A DNA stretch of 64,000 nucleotides from Hyphomicrobiales bacterium (GCA_017302635.1 JAFLCX010000001.1:1054001-1118000), one strand, 5' to 3'. Numbered from the stretch's first letter, positions 9,581-18,037 are shown. Translations and numbers: made by a program. Notes: generated by a model not told the origin, from the letters alone.

Positions 9581-10279
9581 ATGCGCAGCGATGAAATGGC
9601 CGAAATGCGGCTTCTGCCGATCTTTTCCGGGGTCGCGGCACCCCATGTCGAAAGCATGCTGCGGGTCTCTTTCCTCCAACGCTTTCCCGCCCATGTCGAA
9701 CTCGTGCGCGAAGGCGATCCGGCTGACTTTCTGCATGTGATCGTTGATGGGCAGGTGGAGGTCTTCTCGGCTTACCGGGACCGGGAAACGACGGTCGCGG
9801 TGATCGGAGGGGGCCAGAGCTTCATTGTGGCTGCGGTCTTGCTCAACCGGGTTTATCTGAAATCGGCACGGGCCCTCGCGCCATCCCGCATCCTGATGAT
9901 TCCAGCCGATTCAGTCCGGCGTTTTTTCGGCGATGATGCCGCCTTCGCACGCTCCCTCGCCATCGAGATGGCCTTGGCTTATCGGGGCGTCGTCAAGGAG
10001 CTGAAGAACCAGAAATTGCGCTCCAGCCTCGAGAGGCTGGCCAACTGGCTGCTGATCCACAACGCCCAGACCGGCCATAAGGGGTGCTTCGATCTGCCAT
10101 TCGACAAGAAGATTCTTGCCTCCCGTCTTGGCATGGCACCCGAGGTGCTCTCGCGCAGCTTCGCATCGCTCATTCCCTATGGAGTGGTGGTGAAGGGTCC
10201 GCAGATCAGGATCAACGATCGAATGGCGTTGCAGACCCTGGCTCACCCGTCCCCGACCATCGACGACCCCGAGGTTTGA
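9581..10279 (+). CDS. Crp/Fnr-family regulator, NarR-like
   Basis: A 232-residue Crp/Fnr protein: cyclic-nucleotide-like beta-roll (about residues 10-120), a dimer helix, then a C-terminal helix-turn-helix. It has only one Cys (in GHKGCF), so it lacks the N-terminal cysteines that bind the FNR iron-sulfur cluster. The recognition helix reads APEVLSRSF, keeping the E-x-x-S-R pattern that contacts TTGAT half-sites in FNR. Divergent placement next to narKGHJI matches Paracoccus NarR, which activates nar in response to nitrate/nitrite; I infer the same role. The start is ATG 9581, six bases after AAGGGAG; an ATG at 9575 sits directly on that site. Another Dnr/NnrR-type role is possible. Confidence 0.85.
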   Translation: MRSDEMAEMRLLPIFSGVAAPHVESMLRVSFLQRFPAHVELVREGDPADFLHVIVDGQVEVFSAYRDRETTVAVIGGGQSFIVAAVLLNRVYLKSARALAPSRILMIPADSVRRFFGDDAAFARSLAIEMALAYRGVVKELKNQKLRSSLERLANWLLIHNAQTGHKGCFDLPFDKKILASRLGMAPEVLSRSFASLIPYGVVVKGPQIRINDRMALQTLAHPSPTIDDPEV

Positions 10280-10305
10280 CGAGGAAGGGTACAATCCCGC
10301 AAGGG

Positions 10306-11673
10306 TCAGTCCCGCGCCCGCATTCCCAGCCGCGCCAGGCGATCGCTCAGGGTGCGGCGGGGCAACCCCAGCCGCTCGGCGGCCGCTGAGACAGTGCCGC
10401 CGGTTTCCGCCAGCGCTGCCTCGATCAATCGCCTTTCGAAAGCCTCCAGACGGGCCGTGAGCGAAACGGTCTGCGCACCGGCAAGCGGTGCGCCGCCCAA
10501 GAACCGCGCGATGCCTCCAGCCGGCTCCAGCAGGCCATAGGCAAATCGTTCGGCCAGCGATTTCAGTTCACGAACATTGCCGGGCCATGCATGCATGAGA
10601 ATGGCGTCCGAATCCCCAGCGGTCAGGCTCGGAACATCCAGTCCCTGCGCCTTGGCCGCTTGTGTGGCGAACAGGGAGAACAGAAGAAGCGCGTCGCTCT
10701 CCCGCGCTCTCAAGGGCGGCAGAACCAGTTCGGCCCCTGCCAGCCGATAATAAAGATCGGCACGAAACTGCCCGGACTCGCTCGCCTTTCGCAGGTCAAC
10801 TTTCGTCGCCGAAATCACGCGGATGTCGAGCTGGCGCGCGCGATTCGAGCCCAGCCGTTCGACCTGTCTGTCCTGCAGAACACGCAAGACCTTGGCCTGA
10901 AGCGGAAGCGGCATGCTTTCGATCTCATCGAGGAAGATCGTTCCGCCATGGGCGGCTTCGAATTTCCCGGGGCGAGCGCCGCGCGTCCCGGTGAACGCCC
11001 CGTCCTCGTGCCCGAACAGTTCGCTTTCGGCGAGTTCGACCGGAATGGCCGCGCAATTGAGCGCGACGAACGGGCCATCCGAGCGCGGGCTGACCGCGTG
11101 GAGGCACTCGGCGAGAACATCCTTGCCGGTGCCGGTCTCGCCGAAGAGCAGCACATCGGCCGGTAGGCGCGCGAGCTTGCGCGCCTGCTGGCGCAGCCCT
11201 TCCATGACCCGCGACGAGCCGATCAGCCTCGTTGTGCAGGCATCGGAACCGCCGGAAGCCTCCCGCAGATTCTTCAATTCCCGCCGCAGCTGCTGATGCG
11301 CGAGTGCGCGGGCGATGATCGCCGCCAGATGATCAGGATCATAGGGCTTTGTGATGAAATCATGCGCACCGAGCCGCATGGCTGAAACGGCCAGCGGCAC
11401 ATCACCATGCCCCGTGATCAGCACTACCGGCAAATCGGGGTCGAGTGCTTGCAATCGTTCGAGCAGCTCGAGCCCCGAGAGGCCCGGCATCCGGACATCC
11501 GAGAGCACGAGATCGGGTTGTTCCGCTTCCAGCATACCGAGGGCTGCACTCGCATTCTCGGCCTCGCTGGTCGTATGGCCAGCGATACCAAGCCACTCAA
11601 CGAGTGCGCGGCGGACCATCCGATCGTCTTCAACCACCAGAATTCGACCGGGAGCAGATGCAGGCTGGTTCAT
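10306..11673 (-). CDS. DctD-like sigma-54-dependent response regulator
   Basis: An NtrC-class activator of 455 residues. The receiver domain (about 10-125) has the phosphoacceptor Asp59 in LVLSDVRMPG. The AAA+ domain (about 150-380) has Walker A GETGTGKD at 178-185 and Walker B FLDEIESMP. A Fis-type helix-turn-helix (AAAERLGLPRRTLSDRLARL) closes the protein. The sigma-54 contact loop is GAFTGT rather than GAFTGA. The LDEIESMP form is typical of DctD, the C4-dicarboxylate regulator. The gene overlaps its kinase by four bases (ATGA). No dicarboxylate transporter is nearby, so the regulated substrate is unknown. It converges with the NarR-like gene, 26 bases away. Confidence 0.92.
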   Translation of the reverse strand: MNQPASAPGRILVVEDDRMVRRALVEWLGIAGHTTSEAENASAALGMLEAEQPDLVLSDVRMPGLSGLELLERLQALDPDLPVVLITGHGDVPLAVSAMRLGAHDFITKPYDPDHLAAIIARALAHQQLRRELKNLREASGGSDACTTRLIGSSRVMEGLRQQARKLARLPADVLLFGETGTGKDVLAECLHAVSPRSDGPFVALNCAAIPVELAESELFGHEDGAFTGTRGARPGKFEAAHGGTIFLDEIESMPLPLQAKVLRVLQDRQVERLGSNRARQLDIRVISATKVDLRKASESGQFRADLYYRLAGAELVLPPLRARESDALLLFSLFATQAAKAQGLDVPSLTAGDSDAILMHAWPGNVRELKSLAERFAYGLLEPAGGIARFLGGAPLAGAQTVSLTARLEAFERRLIEAALAETGGTVSAAAERLGLPRRTLSDRLARLGMRARD

Positions 11674-13457
11674 CGGGCCGGTGCCTTCTTTCGCGCGAGA
11701 GGAAGGGAGATTGTCGCCACAGCGCCCCCATCGACAACCGGATCAAGCTGCAAGGTTCCGCCATGTTCGGCCATGATGCCACGGGAGATCGACAGACCAA
11801 GCCCCAGTCCGCGCCCGGTCGCCTTGGTGGAGAAGAACGGCTCGAAAACCTTTTCCGGTGGCGTTTCGCCGAGTCCCGCCCCCTCGTCCTCCACCGAAAC
11901 TCGGGCACAATCGCTCTCAACCGACAGACTCAATCGCACCTGCCGGGCGCGCGGAAGATGACAATTGGCCTCCTCGCAGGAGTCCAGAGCATTTGAAAGC
12001 AGGTTGACGATCACCTGCTCCAGCCGATTGGGCCGCGCATCCACGATCACGGGCTCGGGCGGAAAATGCCACTCCAGTGTGATGTCAGATGCTTTCAGTC
12101 GGTGCTCGATCAATGAAATCGCGCCATGGATGAGGTCCTGCAAGCTCACCTGCCGCGGCGTTTCCGAGTCAGGCCGCGCAAAATTGCGCAAGTCACTCGC
12201 CAGTTTCTCCACCCGCCTGAGAATGGCGACGATGCCCTCTGCGGAGCCCAGAGCCCGGGTCTGGTCGCCCGAGCGGAGGAAATGCGTGAGGCTCGCGAGC
12301 GACATGCGCAGGGCAACCAGCGGCTGCGCCATCTCATGCGCGATGCCGGCGAGGCCCTGCCCCAAACCGGCGAGCTTCGCGCTCTGGACAAGTCCGTCCT
12401 GCGCCTGCCGGAGCGCCAGAGTCCGCTCTTCGACGCGCTGTTCCAGTTCAGCGTGCGCCCGCGCGCGAGCCCGGGCGTGGGCGCGACGCTGGCGCATCAT
12501 AGTCGTGAGCAGGAAGGCCACCAGCCCCAGAACCATAACGCTTGTCGCGGCCAGCGAAGCAAACTCGTTCGCGCGTGTGACGGGTGCGAAAAACAGGAGT
12601 TGCCAGCCATGGCCGGGGAGGGGATAGGCCAGCTCGAACAGAGTCTCGCTCTGGCCCGGCTGCTGTTCCAGCTCTGTCAGTGCCAGCCCACCGCGCAAGA
12701 ACGTTCCGCGCGTGAGCGGTTGTCCAATCTGCGGAGGAGAGCCGTATTTGCGGGTCTCATCCAGATATTTCAGAGTTGTCTCGCCCAGCGAGACCAGCGG
12801 CCGGTAAAGCCAGGCGGGGTCGGTCGCGAGAAAGATGACTCCCTCCTGATCCACCAGCACGACCTTCTCGGCCGTTCGCCGCCATTCTGCGGCAAGTGGG
12901 GCGAGATCGACCTTGACGACCGCAACCCCACGCGGGCCATGTGGGCCGTCAATGCGTGAAGCCAGGAAATAACCCGGTTTGCCGGTGGTTGCGCCGACAG
13001 CATAGTAGCGCCCCGCACCGGTTTCGATCGCGCTTCGGAAATAGGGGCGGAAGGCGTAGTTCTGGCCAACGAAAGAGCCCGGCTCGTCGGCATTGCTGGA
13101 CGCCAGCGTGAGCCCGTCAGCGTTCATCACGAAGAGGACATCGGCCCCGGCCGACTGCGTGATCCGTCGAAGATGGGCATTGGCCTCGCCGATGCGCATC
13201 TCGTCGGACGGGTGGTCCAGCAGCGCCCTCACAGGCTCGGTCAGAGCCATGAATTCCGGCAGATAGCGAAAGCGTTCGACAGCGGCATCGAGCGAGGTTT
13301 CATAGAGCGCGAGCCGCTCCCGCGCTCCCTCCACCAGCCGTGTGCCGGAGAATCGCCAGCTCCATGCATAGGCGAGCGTTGCGCACAGCAGGATGACACC
13401 CGCCATCAGGGCGGATGTCATCAGGGGAGAAAAACGTGAACCTGAAGGGCGATCCAT
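11670..13457 (-). CDS. DctB-like membrane sensor histidine kinase
   Basis: A 595-residue kinase. An N-terminal membrane segment (about 15-33) and a second near residues 295-315 (VMVLGLVAFLLTTM) enclose a periplasmic ligand domain of the double-PAS type. A coiled linker follows (ARARARAHAELEQRVEERT). The kinase core has the H-box GIAHEMAQPLVALRM with His374, the N-box NRLEQVIVNLLSNALDSC, and G-boxes DEGAGLGE and GLGLGLSISRG. The HE-x-x-QP H-box is characteristic of DctB relatives. It shares an operon with the Bug protein upstream (51 bases) and the response regulator downstream (overlap). I infer that it senses a small carboxylate or a loaded Bug protein. Confidence 0.9.
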   Translation of the reverse strand: MDRPSGSRFSPLMTSALMAGVILLCATLAYAWSWRFSGTRLVEGARERLALYETSLDAAVERFRYLPEFMALTEPVRALLDHPSDEMRIGEANAHLRRITQSAGADVLFVMNADGLTLASSNADEPGSFVGQNYAFRPYFRSAIETGAGRYYAVGATTGKPGYFLASRIDGPHGPRGVAVVKVDLAPLAAEWRRTAEKVVLVDQEGVIFLATDPAWLYRPLVSLGETTLKYLDETRKYGSPPQIGQPLTRGTFLRGGLALTELEQQPGQSETLFELAYPLPGHGWQLLFFAPVTRANEFASLAATSVMVLGLVAFLLTTMMRQRRAHARARARAHAELEQRVEERTLALRQAQDGLVQSAKLAGLGQGLAGIAHEMAQPLVALRMSLASLTHFLRSGDQTRALGSAEGIVAILRRVEKLASDLRNFARPDSETPRQVSLQDLIHGAISLIEHRLKASDITLEWHFPPEPVIVDARPNRLEQVIVNLLSNALDSCEEANCHLPRARQVRLSLSVESDCARVSVEDEGAGLGETPPEKVFEPFFSTKATGRGLGLGLSISRGIMAEHGGTLQLDPVVDGGAVATISLPLARKKAPAR

Positions 13458-13508
13458 CCCTCACCACGAGAATCGGGCGGAAAGCTCCGCCCGATCACGA
13501 GATTACCC

Positions 13509-14486
13509 TCAGTTGATCTTGATGCCACCGGACTTGATGGCGGTTGTCCACTTCGAATGTTCGGCCGCGGTGAAGCTCTTCAGACCCGCCGGGCTCATCC
13601 GGTTTCCGGAGGGGCGTTCCGATACGAGCTGTTCCAGCCTCTGGGCAATGATCTCCGAGCGGCCAGCCGCAAACAGGGCTTCGCTGAGCGTCTTGATGAT
13701 CGCGGCCGGAGTGCCCTTCGGGGCATAGATCGCGGTCGAGGCATTGACGACAAAGCCGTCAAGACCCGCTTCGCGCGCGGTGGGCACATCGGGGAAGGCC
13801 TGCGATCGCACGTCCTGGGCGATGGCCAGAGCTCTTACGGTATTCGCCTTGAGCTGAGCCCCGACATTGAGGCCCTGATCGCACATCATGTCGACCTTGC
13901 CGGAAACGAGATCGTTCAAGGCCGGACCGGTGCCGCGATAGGGGACGTGGAGCATGTCGATCTTGGCCTGCTGCTTGAGCAATTCACAGGCAAGGTGAGT
14001 GGCAGAGCCCGATCCGGCCGAGGCGAAGCTGACCTTGCCGGGATTGGACTTCGCATAGGCGAGGAATTCCTTGAGGTTCGTAGCCGGGAAATCCTTGCGC
14101 ACGACCACATAAATGGCCGCCTCCGCCAGAGAGGCGATGGGCTCGAAACCGTCGACGGGATCATAGTTCGCGCCCGGGTACAGTGCAGGGCCTGCGACAT
14201 GCGGCGCGACATTGTGCACGAGCAGCGTATAGCCATCGGCCGGGGATTTCGAGACGCGGCTGGTTCCGGTGACGCCACCCGCACCGGCGACATTCTCGAC
14301 AATGAAGGGCTGGCCCAGGGTTTTCGAGAGTTGCTCGCCATAGAGCCGCGCGATGGTATCGGTCGGGCCACCGGCAGCGAAAGGAACGACAACGGATACG
14401 GTTTTCGTGGGATAGTTTTGCGCGAAGACGCCGGTGGTCAGAACCGCGGCAGCGGTGATTGCCAGAATGCGCATGGATTTGAGCAT
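13509..14486 (-). CDS. Bug-family (TctC-like) periplasmic solute-binding protein
   Basis: A 325-residue extracytoplasmic receptor of the tripartite tricarboxylate transporter class. A signal peptide ends near TTGVFAQ, then NYPTKTVSVVVPFAAGGPTD gives the characteristic Bug beginning. Further family marks are GQPFIVENVAGAGG and SPADGYTLL. The start is taken as ATG 14486, because AGGGAGGT is six bases upstream; the ATG at 14492 sits on that site. No TctA/TctB membrane partners lie beside it; instead it is followed by a DctB/DctD-like pair. Some orphan Bug proteins feed ligand information to sensor kinases, and I infer that use here. The ligand cannot be read from sequence. Confidence 0.93.
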   Translation of the reverse strand: MLKSMRILAITAAAVLTTGVFAQNYPTKTVSVVVPFAAGGPTDTIARLYGEQLSKTLGQPFIVENVAGAGGVTGTSRVSKSPADGYTLLVHNVAPHVAGPALYPGANYDPVDGFEPIASLAEAAIYVVVRKDFPATNLKEFLAYAKSNPGKVSFASAGSGSATHLACELLKQQAKIDMLHVPYRGTGPALNDLVSGKVDMMCDQGLNVGAQLKANTVRALAIAQDVRSQAFPDVPTAREAGLDGFVVNASTAIYAPKGTPAAIIKTLSEALFAAGRSEIIAQRLEQLVSERPSGNRMSPAGLKSFTAAEHSKWTTAIKSGGIKIN

Positions 14487-14547
14487 GTTCATACCTCCCT
14501 TGAACGGTTGCGCCTTGTCAGGGTTTGCGCAACTTCAGAGGAGTTTC

Positions 14548-14564
14548 AGCAGGAAACATGCCAG
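14548..14564 (-). promoter_or_regulatory. Sigma-54 (-24/-12) promoter for the Bug-DctBD-like operon
   Basis: On the minus strand the sequence is CTGGCATGTTTCCTGCT. It has GG at -24 and GC at -12 with exactly ten bases between, against consensus TGGCACG-N4-TTGC. Transcription would start near 14537, about 50 bases before the Bug start codon. The downstream operon encodes its own sigma-54 activator. Confidence 0.65.
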
Positions 14565-14571
14565 TTCTGGT

Positions 14572-14584
14572 GAGTAAATAACTC
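14572..14584. promoter_or_regulatory. Small dyad next to the sigma-54 promoter
   Basis: GAGTAAATAACTC has 4-base inverted arms (GAGT/ACTC) in an AT-rich stretch just upstream of the -24 element. It could be a regulator half-site, but it is close to the promoter for an enhancer and could be chance. Confidence 0.3.
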
Positions 14585-14709
14585 AATTATTTCAGTATAT
14601 TAATTTGTTCCTTGCCGTTTGTCTTGGCGGATTTCTGCCGCAGGCACCCGATCGGCCGGCGGATTTCCGCCGCGACCTGACACAAATGCCGCTCGATCGT
14701 GTTCTGGCG

Positions 14710-15561
14710 TTAGCTCACCACAATGCGCGTTCGAGAGGGCCCGGCCGATTTCACGAGTTGGAACAGAATCCGCGCATTGCCGGTCGCCAGCCGCACGCAT
14801 CCATGCGAGGCCGGGCCACCGAGGCGGTTGATGGCCGTCGTGCCGTGAATGGCGTAGCCGCCGCGGAAGAAGATCGAATACGGCATCGGCGAATTGTAAT
14901 ATTTGCGCGAAAAATAACTCACATGCATCCGCTGCGGCTTGTAGGCCCCGCGCGGTGTCGCGAAGCCCTTGCGCCCGGTCGAAACCTTCCAGACATGGCG
15001 CACCTCGCCATCCACCTTCACGATCATGCGCTGGCTCGCGATATCGATGCGCGCCTCCACATTCGAGGCGGCAACCGGCTGCAAGCGGCGCTGAACGGTG
15101 GCATCGCCGAGAGAGGCAACCCGTCGGGCCGGTGCGGTCTCCATACGCGGCGCTTCAGGCACGAATTCCGGCGCGAGCCGCGGAATGCGTGTTTCTCTCA
15201 TCTGCCGGTTCTGGGCGCTCGCCAGTCTTTGAGCCTTCCGGCGCGCTTCGATCCGCGCCCTGGCTTTCGGAGACAGGGCGCGGCGCTCGAACCCAGGCCG
15301 GGCGGCAACCCGGCCTGAATGCACATGCCGGCTACTCACACGCACATCGCCCCGAAGGCGCTGACGTTGACCTGCAGAGCGATTTTTCTTGAGCTTTCGG
15401 GGCGCGACATACCGGCGTTCGACGTAGCCGTCATACACGATGTAACCCTGTGGCGTGTAGTAATATTGAGGTGCGGCCATGGCAGGCGTCGCGACAGACA
15501 TCGTGAGCGCAGCCCAGATCACGGCAAGCACGGGCAGGATGAGGCGGAGAACGCGGGGCAC
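14710..15561 (-). CDS. L,D-transpeptidase (YkuD family)
   Basis: A periplasmic enzyme that makes 3-3 peptidoglycan cross-links or anchors proteins to peptide stems. The C-terminal YkuD domain (last 130 residues) has the catalytic motif: His in YAIHGTTAINRLGG and, 15 residues on, SHGCVRL with the Cys nucleophile. The N-terminal half is basic and low in complexity (RSAGQRQRLRGDVR). I prefer the GTG at 15561 because CGGAG lies eight bases upstream and it gives a compact signal peptide (MPRVLRLILPVLAVIW, cleavage after PAMAA). An ATG at 15624 is possible but has no ribosome site. Length is 283 residues from the GTG. It diverges from mepA. Confidence 0.9.
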   Translation of the reverse strand: MPRVLRLILPVLAVIWAALTMSVATPAMAAPQYYYTPQGYIVYDGYVERRYVAPRKLKKNRSAGQRQRLRGDVRVSSRHVHSGRVAARPGFERRALSPKARARIEARRKAQRLASAQNRQMRETRIPRLAPEFVPEAPRMETAPARRVASLGDATVQRRLQPVAASNVEARIDIASQRMIVKVDGEVRHVWKVSTGRKGFATPRGAYKPQRMHVSYFSRKYYNSPMPYSIFFRGGYAIHGTTAINRLGGPASHGCVRLATGNARILFQLVKSAGPSRTRIVVS

Positions 15562-15714
15562 GGGGCTCGCTCCGAAAAGTTGAAAGACAGGGAAGAGCCC
15601 CAGGATGCACCGAGAACTTGCCATAAAAAAGGCATTTGGTATCCGTTGGTTAACCGGAAACGCCGAGAATCAGGGTCTTGCGCTGTTCTGGCGCGTTTCA
15701 GAAAGGCATGGCGC

Positions 15715-16701
15715 ATGCGTTTTCTCGGGCGGGAAAACCTCGGCGGGCGAGTGCTCAAGGTGGTGACGGTGCTTTCGCTGGCCGCCTCGGCAACGGCTCT
15801 GATTTCGGCGAAATCGCTCGCGCAACAGACCCAGACCGAAGAAATGGAACGCCGCGCCAAGGTTTTGCAGGCTTTGCCGCCCAATGCCGCCAAGCGGATT
15901 TTCGGAACAAACCCCGCGCCCGCCCCGCTGGCCGCACGTGCGATCGGCTCGTTTGCCCGCGGCTGTCTCGCCGGCGCCACGGCCATTCCCGTGGATGGCG
16001 ACACCTGGCAGGTGATGCGCCTCTCCCGCAACCGGATGTGGGGGCACCCGGATCTTATCCGCGTTGTTGAGCGCCTCGCGAAGGCCGCTCCGCGTGAAGC
16101 CAACTGGCGCGGATTGCTCGTGGGTGACATCTCGCAGCCCCGTGGCGGGCCGATGCTCACCGGCCATGCCTCGCACCAGATCGGGCTCGATGCCGATATC
16201 TGGCTGACACCGATGCCAAACCGGCGTCTGACGCGTGACGAACGTGAAAACATGTCAGCGACCAATATCGCGCGGTCCGACTGGATGGATGTCGACCCGG
16301 CGGTCTACACCCGCTCGCATCTCGCCATCGTGCGGCTCGCGGCGAAACAGCCCGAGGTCGCGCGTATTTTCGTCAACCCTGCGATCAAGGTCGCGTTCTG
16401 CCGCGATGCCGGGGCGGATCGCGAATGGCTTTCGAAGGTGCGTCCGATGTGGGGGCACAATTACCATTTCCACATCCGGATAGCCTGCCCGAAGAACGAT
16501 GCCAGCTGCGTGGATCAGCCCCTGCCCGGTGACGGCGATGGGTGTGGCGACGAGTTGAAAGACTGGCTCAAGAAGCAATACGCGGCGCTGATGAAGCCCA
16601 AGCCGCCGCGCGACCCCAATGCGAGGCCACCAAAGCCGCCTCGGCCCTGGACTCTCGACGATCTTCCCGCCGAATGCCGCGAGGTTGCAATCGCTCGGTA
16701 G
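15715..16701 (+). CDS. mepA: Penicillin-insensitive murein endopeptidase MepA
   Basis: A zinc (peptidase family M74) enzyme that cleaves D-alanyl-meso-diaminopimelate cross-links in the periplasm. The protein has 328 residues. A signal peptide ends near ISAKSLAQ. The zinc and catalytic residues lie in GHASHQIGLDADIW and WGHNYHFHIRI, as in the E. coli enzyme. Cys pairs in FARGC, FCRDAG, IACPKNDASC and GDGC suit a disulfide-bonded periplasmic protein. The Pro-rich tail (KPKPPRDPNARPPKPPRPW) is a lineage feature. The start ATG 15715 follows GAAAGG. The frame stays open upstream, but that part overlaps the L,D-transpeptidase start and is not coding. Confidence 0.93.
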   Translation: MRFLGRENLGGRVLKVVTVLSLAASATALISAKSLAQQTQTEEMERRAKVLQALPPNAAKRIFGTNPAPAPLAARAIGSFARGCLAGATAIPVDGDTWQVMRLSRNRMWGHPDLIRVVERLAKAAPREANWRGLLVGDISQPRGGPMLTGHASHQIGLDADIWLTPMPNRRLTRDERENMSATNIARSDWMDVDPAVYTRSHLAIVRLAAKQPEVARIFVNPAIKVAFCRDAGADREWLSKVRPMWGHNYHFHIRIACPKNDASCVDQPLPGDGDGCGDELKDWLKKQYAALMKPKPPRDPNARPPKPPRPWTLDDLPAECREVAIAR

Positions 16702-16710
16702 AACGCCGCG

Positions 16711-17871
16711 CTACCTGCGTCTGACACCAGAGAGCCGCTCCAGGGCGGCATCGAGTGTCGAGCGTTTTTTCGCAAAACACAGGCGGACAATGGTTTTCAC
16801 CGGCTCTTCGGCGTAGAAGGCAGAAACCGGAATGGCGGCCACCCCAAGCTCGGTCACGAGGCGCTGGCAGAAGGCGACATCATCGTTCTCGCCCAGAGGC
16901 GCAATATCGAAATTGATGAAATAGGTTCCTTGCGAGGGCAGAACCGAAAAACCGAGATCGGTCAGACCCTTCGAGAGATAATCCCGCGCCGATTGGAAAT
17001 CCGCCCGCATAAGGTCGAAAAAGGCATCCTCTTTCGCCAGCCCGTAGGCGACCGCGGATTGCAGGTTCGGCGGCGTCGTGAAGGTGAGGAACTGGTGCGC
17101 TTTCGAAAGCACCTTCATGATCTCCGGTGCGGCCATCACGAAGCCGACCTTCCAGCCGGTGAGCGAAAAGATCTTCCCCGCCGAACCGATCTTGACCGTG
17201 CGTTCGCGCATGCCCGGGAGAGCGATGAGCGGGATGTGTGACAGGCCGTCAAACACGACATGTTCCCAGACCTCGTCGCACAGGGCGATCGCATCATGCG
17301 CCATGCAGAAATGCGCGAGCATGGAGAGGTCTTCCGGAGGGCAGACCGTACCGGAGGGGTTGAGCGGATTGTTGAAAAGCACGAGTTTCGTTCGAGGCGA
17401 GAAGGCCGCCATCAGGCTCTCAGCCGTAAAGCGCCATTCCGGCGGCTCGAGCTTGACGAATTTCGGCACCCCGCCCGCGCGCTTCACCAGCGGCAGGTAG
17501 GCGTCGTAAAGGGGCTCGAACAGCACGACCTCATCGCCGGGTTCGATCAGCGCGAACAGCGCGCCAGCAATCGCCTCGGTCGCGCCGGATGTGACCATGA
17601 TTTCGCTGTCGGGATCGAAGGAAACGCCCTGATGGTGCCAGTAATGCGCCGACACTGCCGCGCGCAGTTCCGGCAGGCCCATCATCGGCGGGTACTGGTT
17701 CCACCCCGAAACAACCGCCTCGGCGGCCTTCTGACGGATATCCTCAGCACCGGGGTCATCCGGAAATCCCTGGCCGAGATTGACCGCGTTGTGCTCGCGC
17801 GCCAGGCGCGACATCGTCTCGAACACGGTCGTCGGAAGGCCCGAAAAGGTGGAATTGAACGCTTTGGTCAT
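16711..17871 (-). CDS. Class I/II PLP-dependent aminotransferase
   Basis: A fold-type I aminotransferase of 386 residues. It has the expected start (MTKAFNSTFSGLPTTVFETM), the NPLNPSGTVC segment that binds the cofactor, and the PLP lysine in SAGKIFSLTGWKVGF. The overall pattern resembles the kynurenine/methionine aminotransferase (YbdL-like) group, but the substrate cannot be fixed. The ATG at 17871 gives the normal family length; an open frame to 18117 crosses into the TetR promoter and gene and is not used. It ends 9 bases from mepA, convergently. It diverges from the TetR gene across a strong dyad, so the same repressor may control it. Confidence 0.9.
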   Translation of the reverse strand: MTKAFNSTFSGLPTTVFETMSRLAREHNAVNLGQGFPDDPGAEDIRQKAAEAVVSGWNQYPPMMGLPELRAAVSAHYWHHQGVSFDPDSEIMVTSGATEAIAGALFALIEPGDEVVLFEPLYDAYLPLVKRAGGVPKFVKLEPPEWRFTAESLMAAFSPRTKLVLFNNPLNPSGTVCPPEDLSMLAHFCMAHDAIALCDEVWEHVVFDGLSHIPLIALPGMRERTVKIGSAGKIFSLTGWKVGFVMAAPEIMKVLSKAHQFLTFTTPPNLQSAVAYGLAKEDAFFDLMRADFQSARDYLSKGLTDLGFSVLPSQGTYFINFDIAPLGENDDVAFCQRLVTELGVAAIPVSAFYAEEPVKTIVRLCFAKKRSTLDAALERLSGVRRR

Positions 17872-17965
17872 CTGCAACCCGGCGCGAGAGACGAGACCTG
17901 TCGCTTCTATCGCCAGGAAAGAAAGCTGGCCAGCCCGGAAATCAGCGAGACTCACTTGACAAAAA

Positions 17966-18003
17966 CTGATGAATGATGAAAATTGAAATTCATCACTATT
18001 CAG
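17966..18003. promoter_or_regulatory. Operator-like dyad between aminotransferase and tetR
   Basis: Perfect 7-base arms TGATGAA (17974-17980) and TTCATCA (17989-17995) flank an 8-base centre. The symmetry extends outward to CTGA and TCAG at 17966 and 18003 (13 of 19 positions pair). A -35-like TTGACA lies at 17956-17961, so the dyad covers the likely -10 region of the rightward promoter. This is the usual place for a TetR autoregulatory operator. Confidence 0.6.
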
Positions 18004-18037
18004 ATCGTGCCATTTTGGGGATCGATCGGAGTCTTTC

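Noticed and set aside
10306..13457. Calling the two-component pair true DctB/DctD
   Set aside because: No dctA or DctPQM transporter is adjacent and the operon starts with a Bug protein, so C4-dicarboxylate sensing is not supported.
16696..16717. GGTAG/CTACC hairpin between mepA and the aminotransferase as terminator
   Set aside because: Only five base pairs with a 9-base loop and no T-run.
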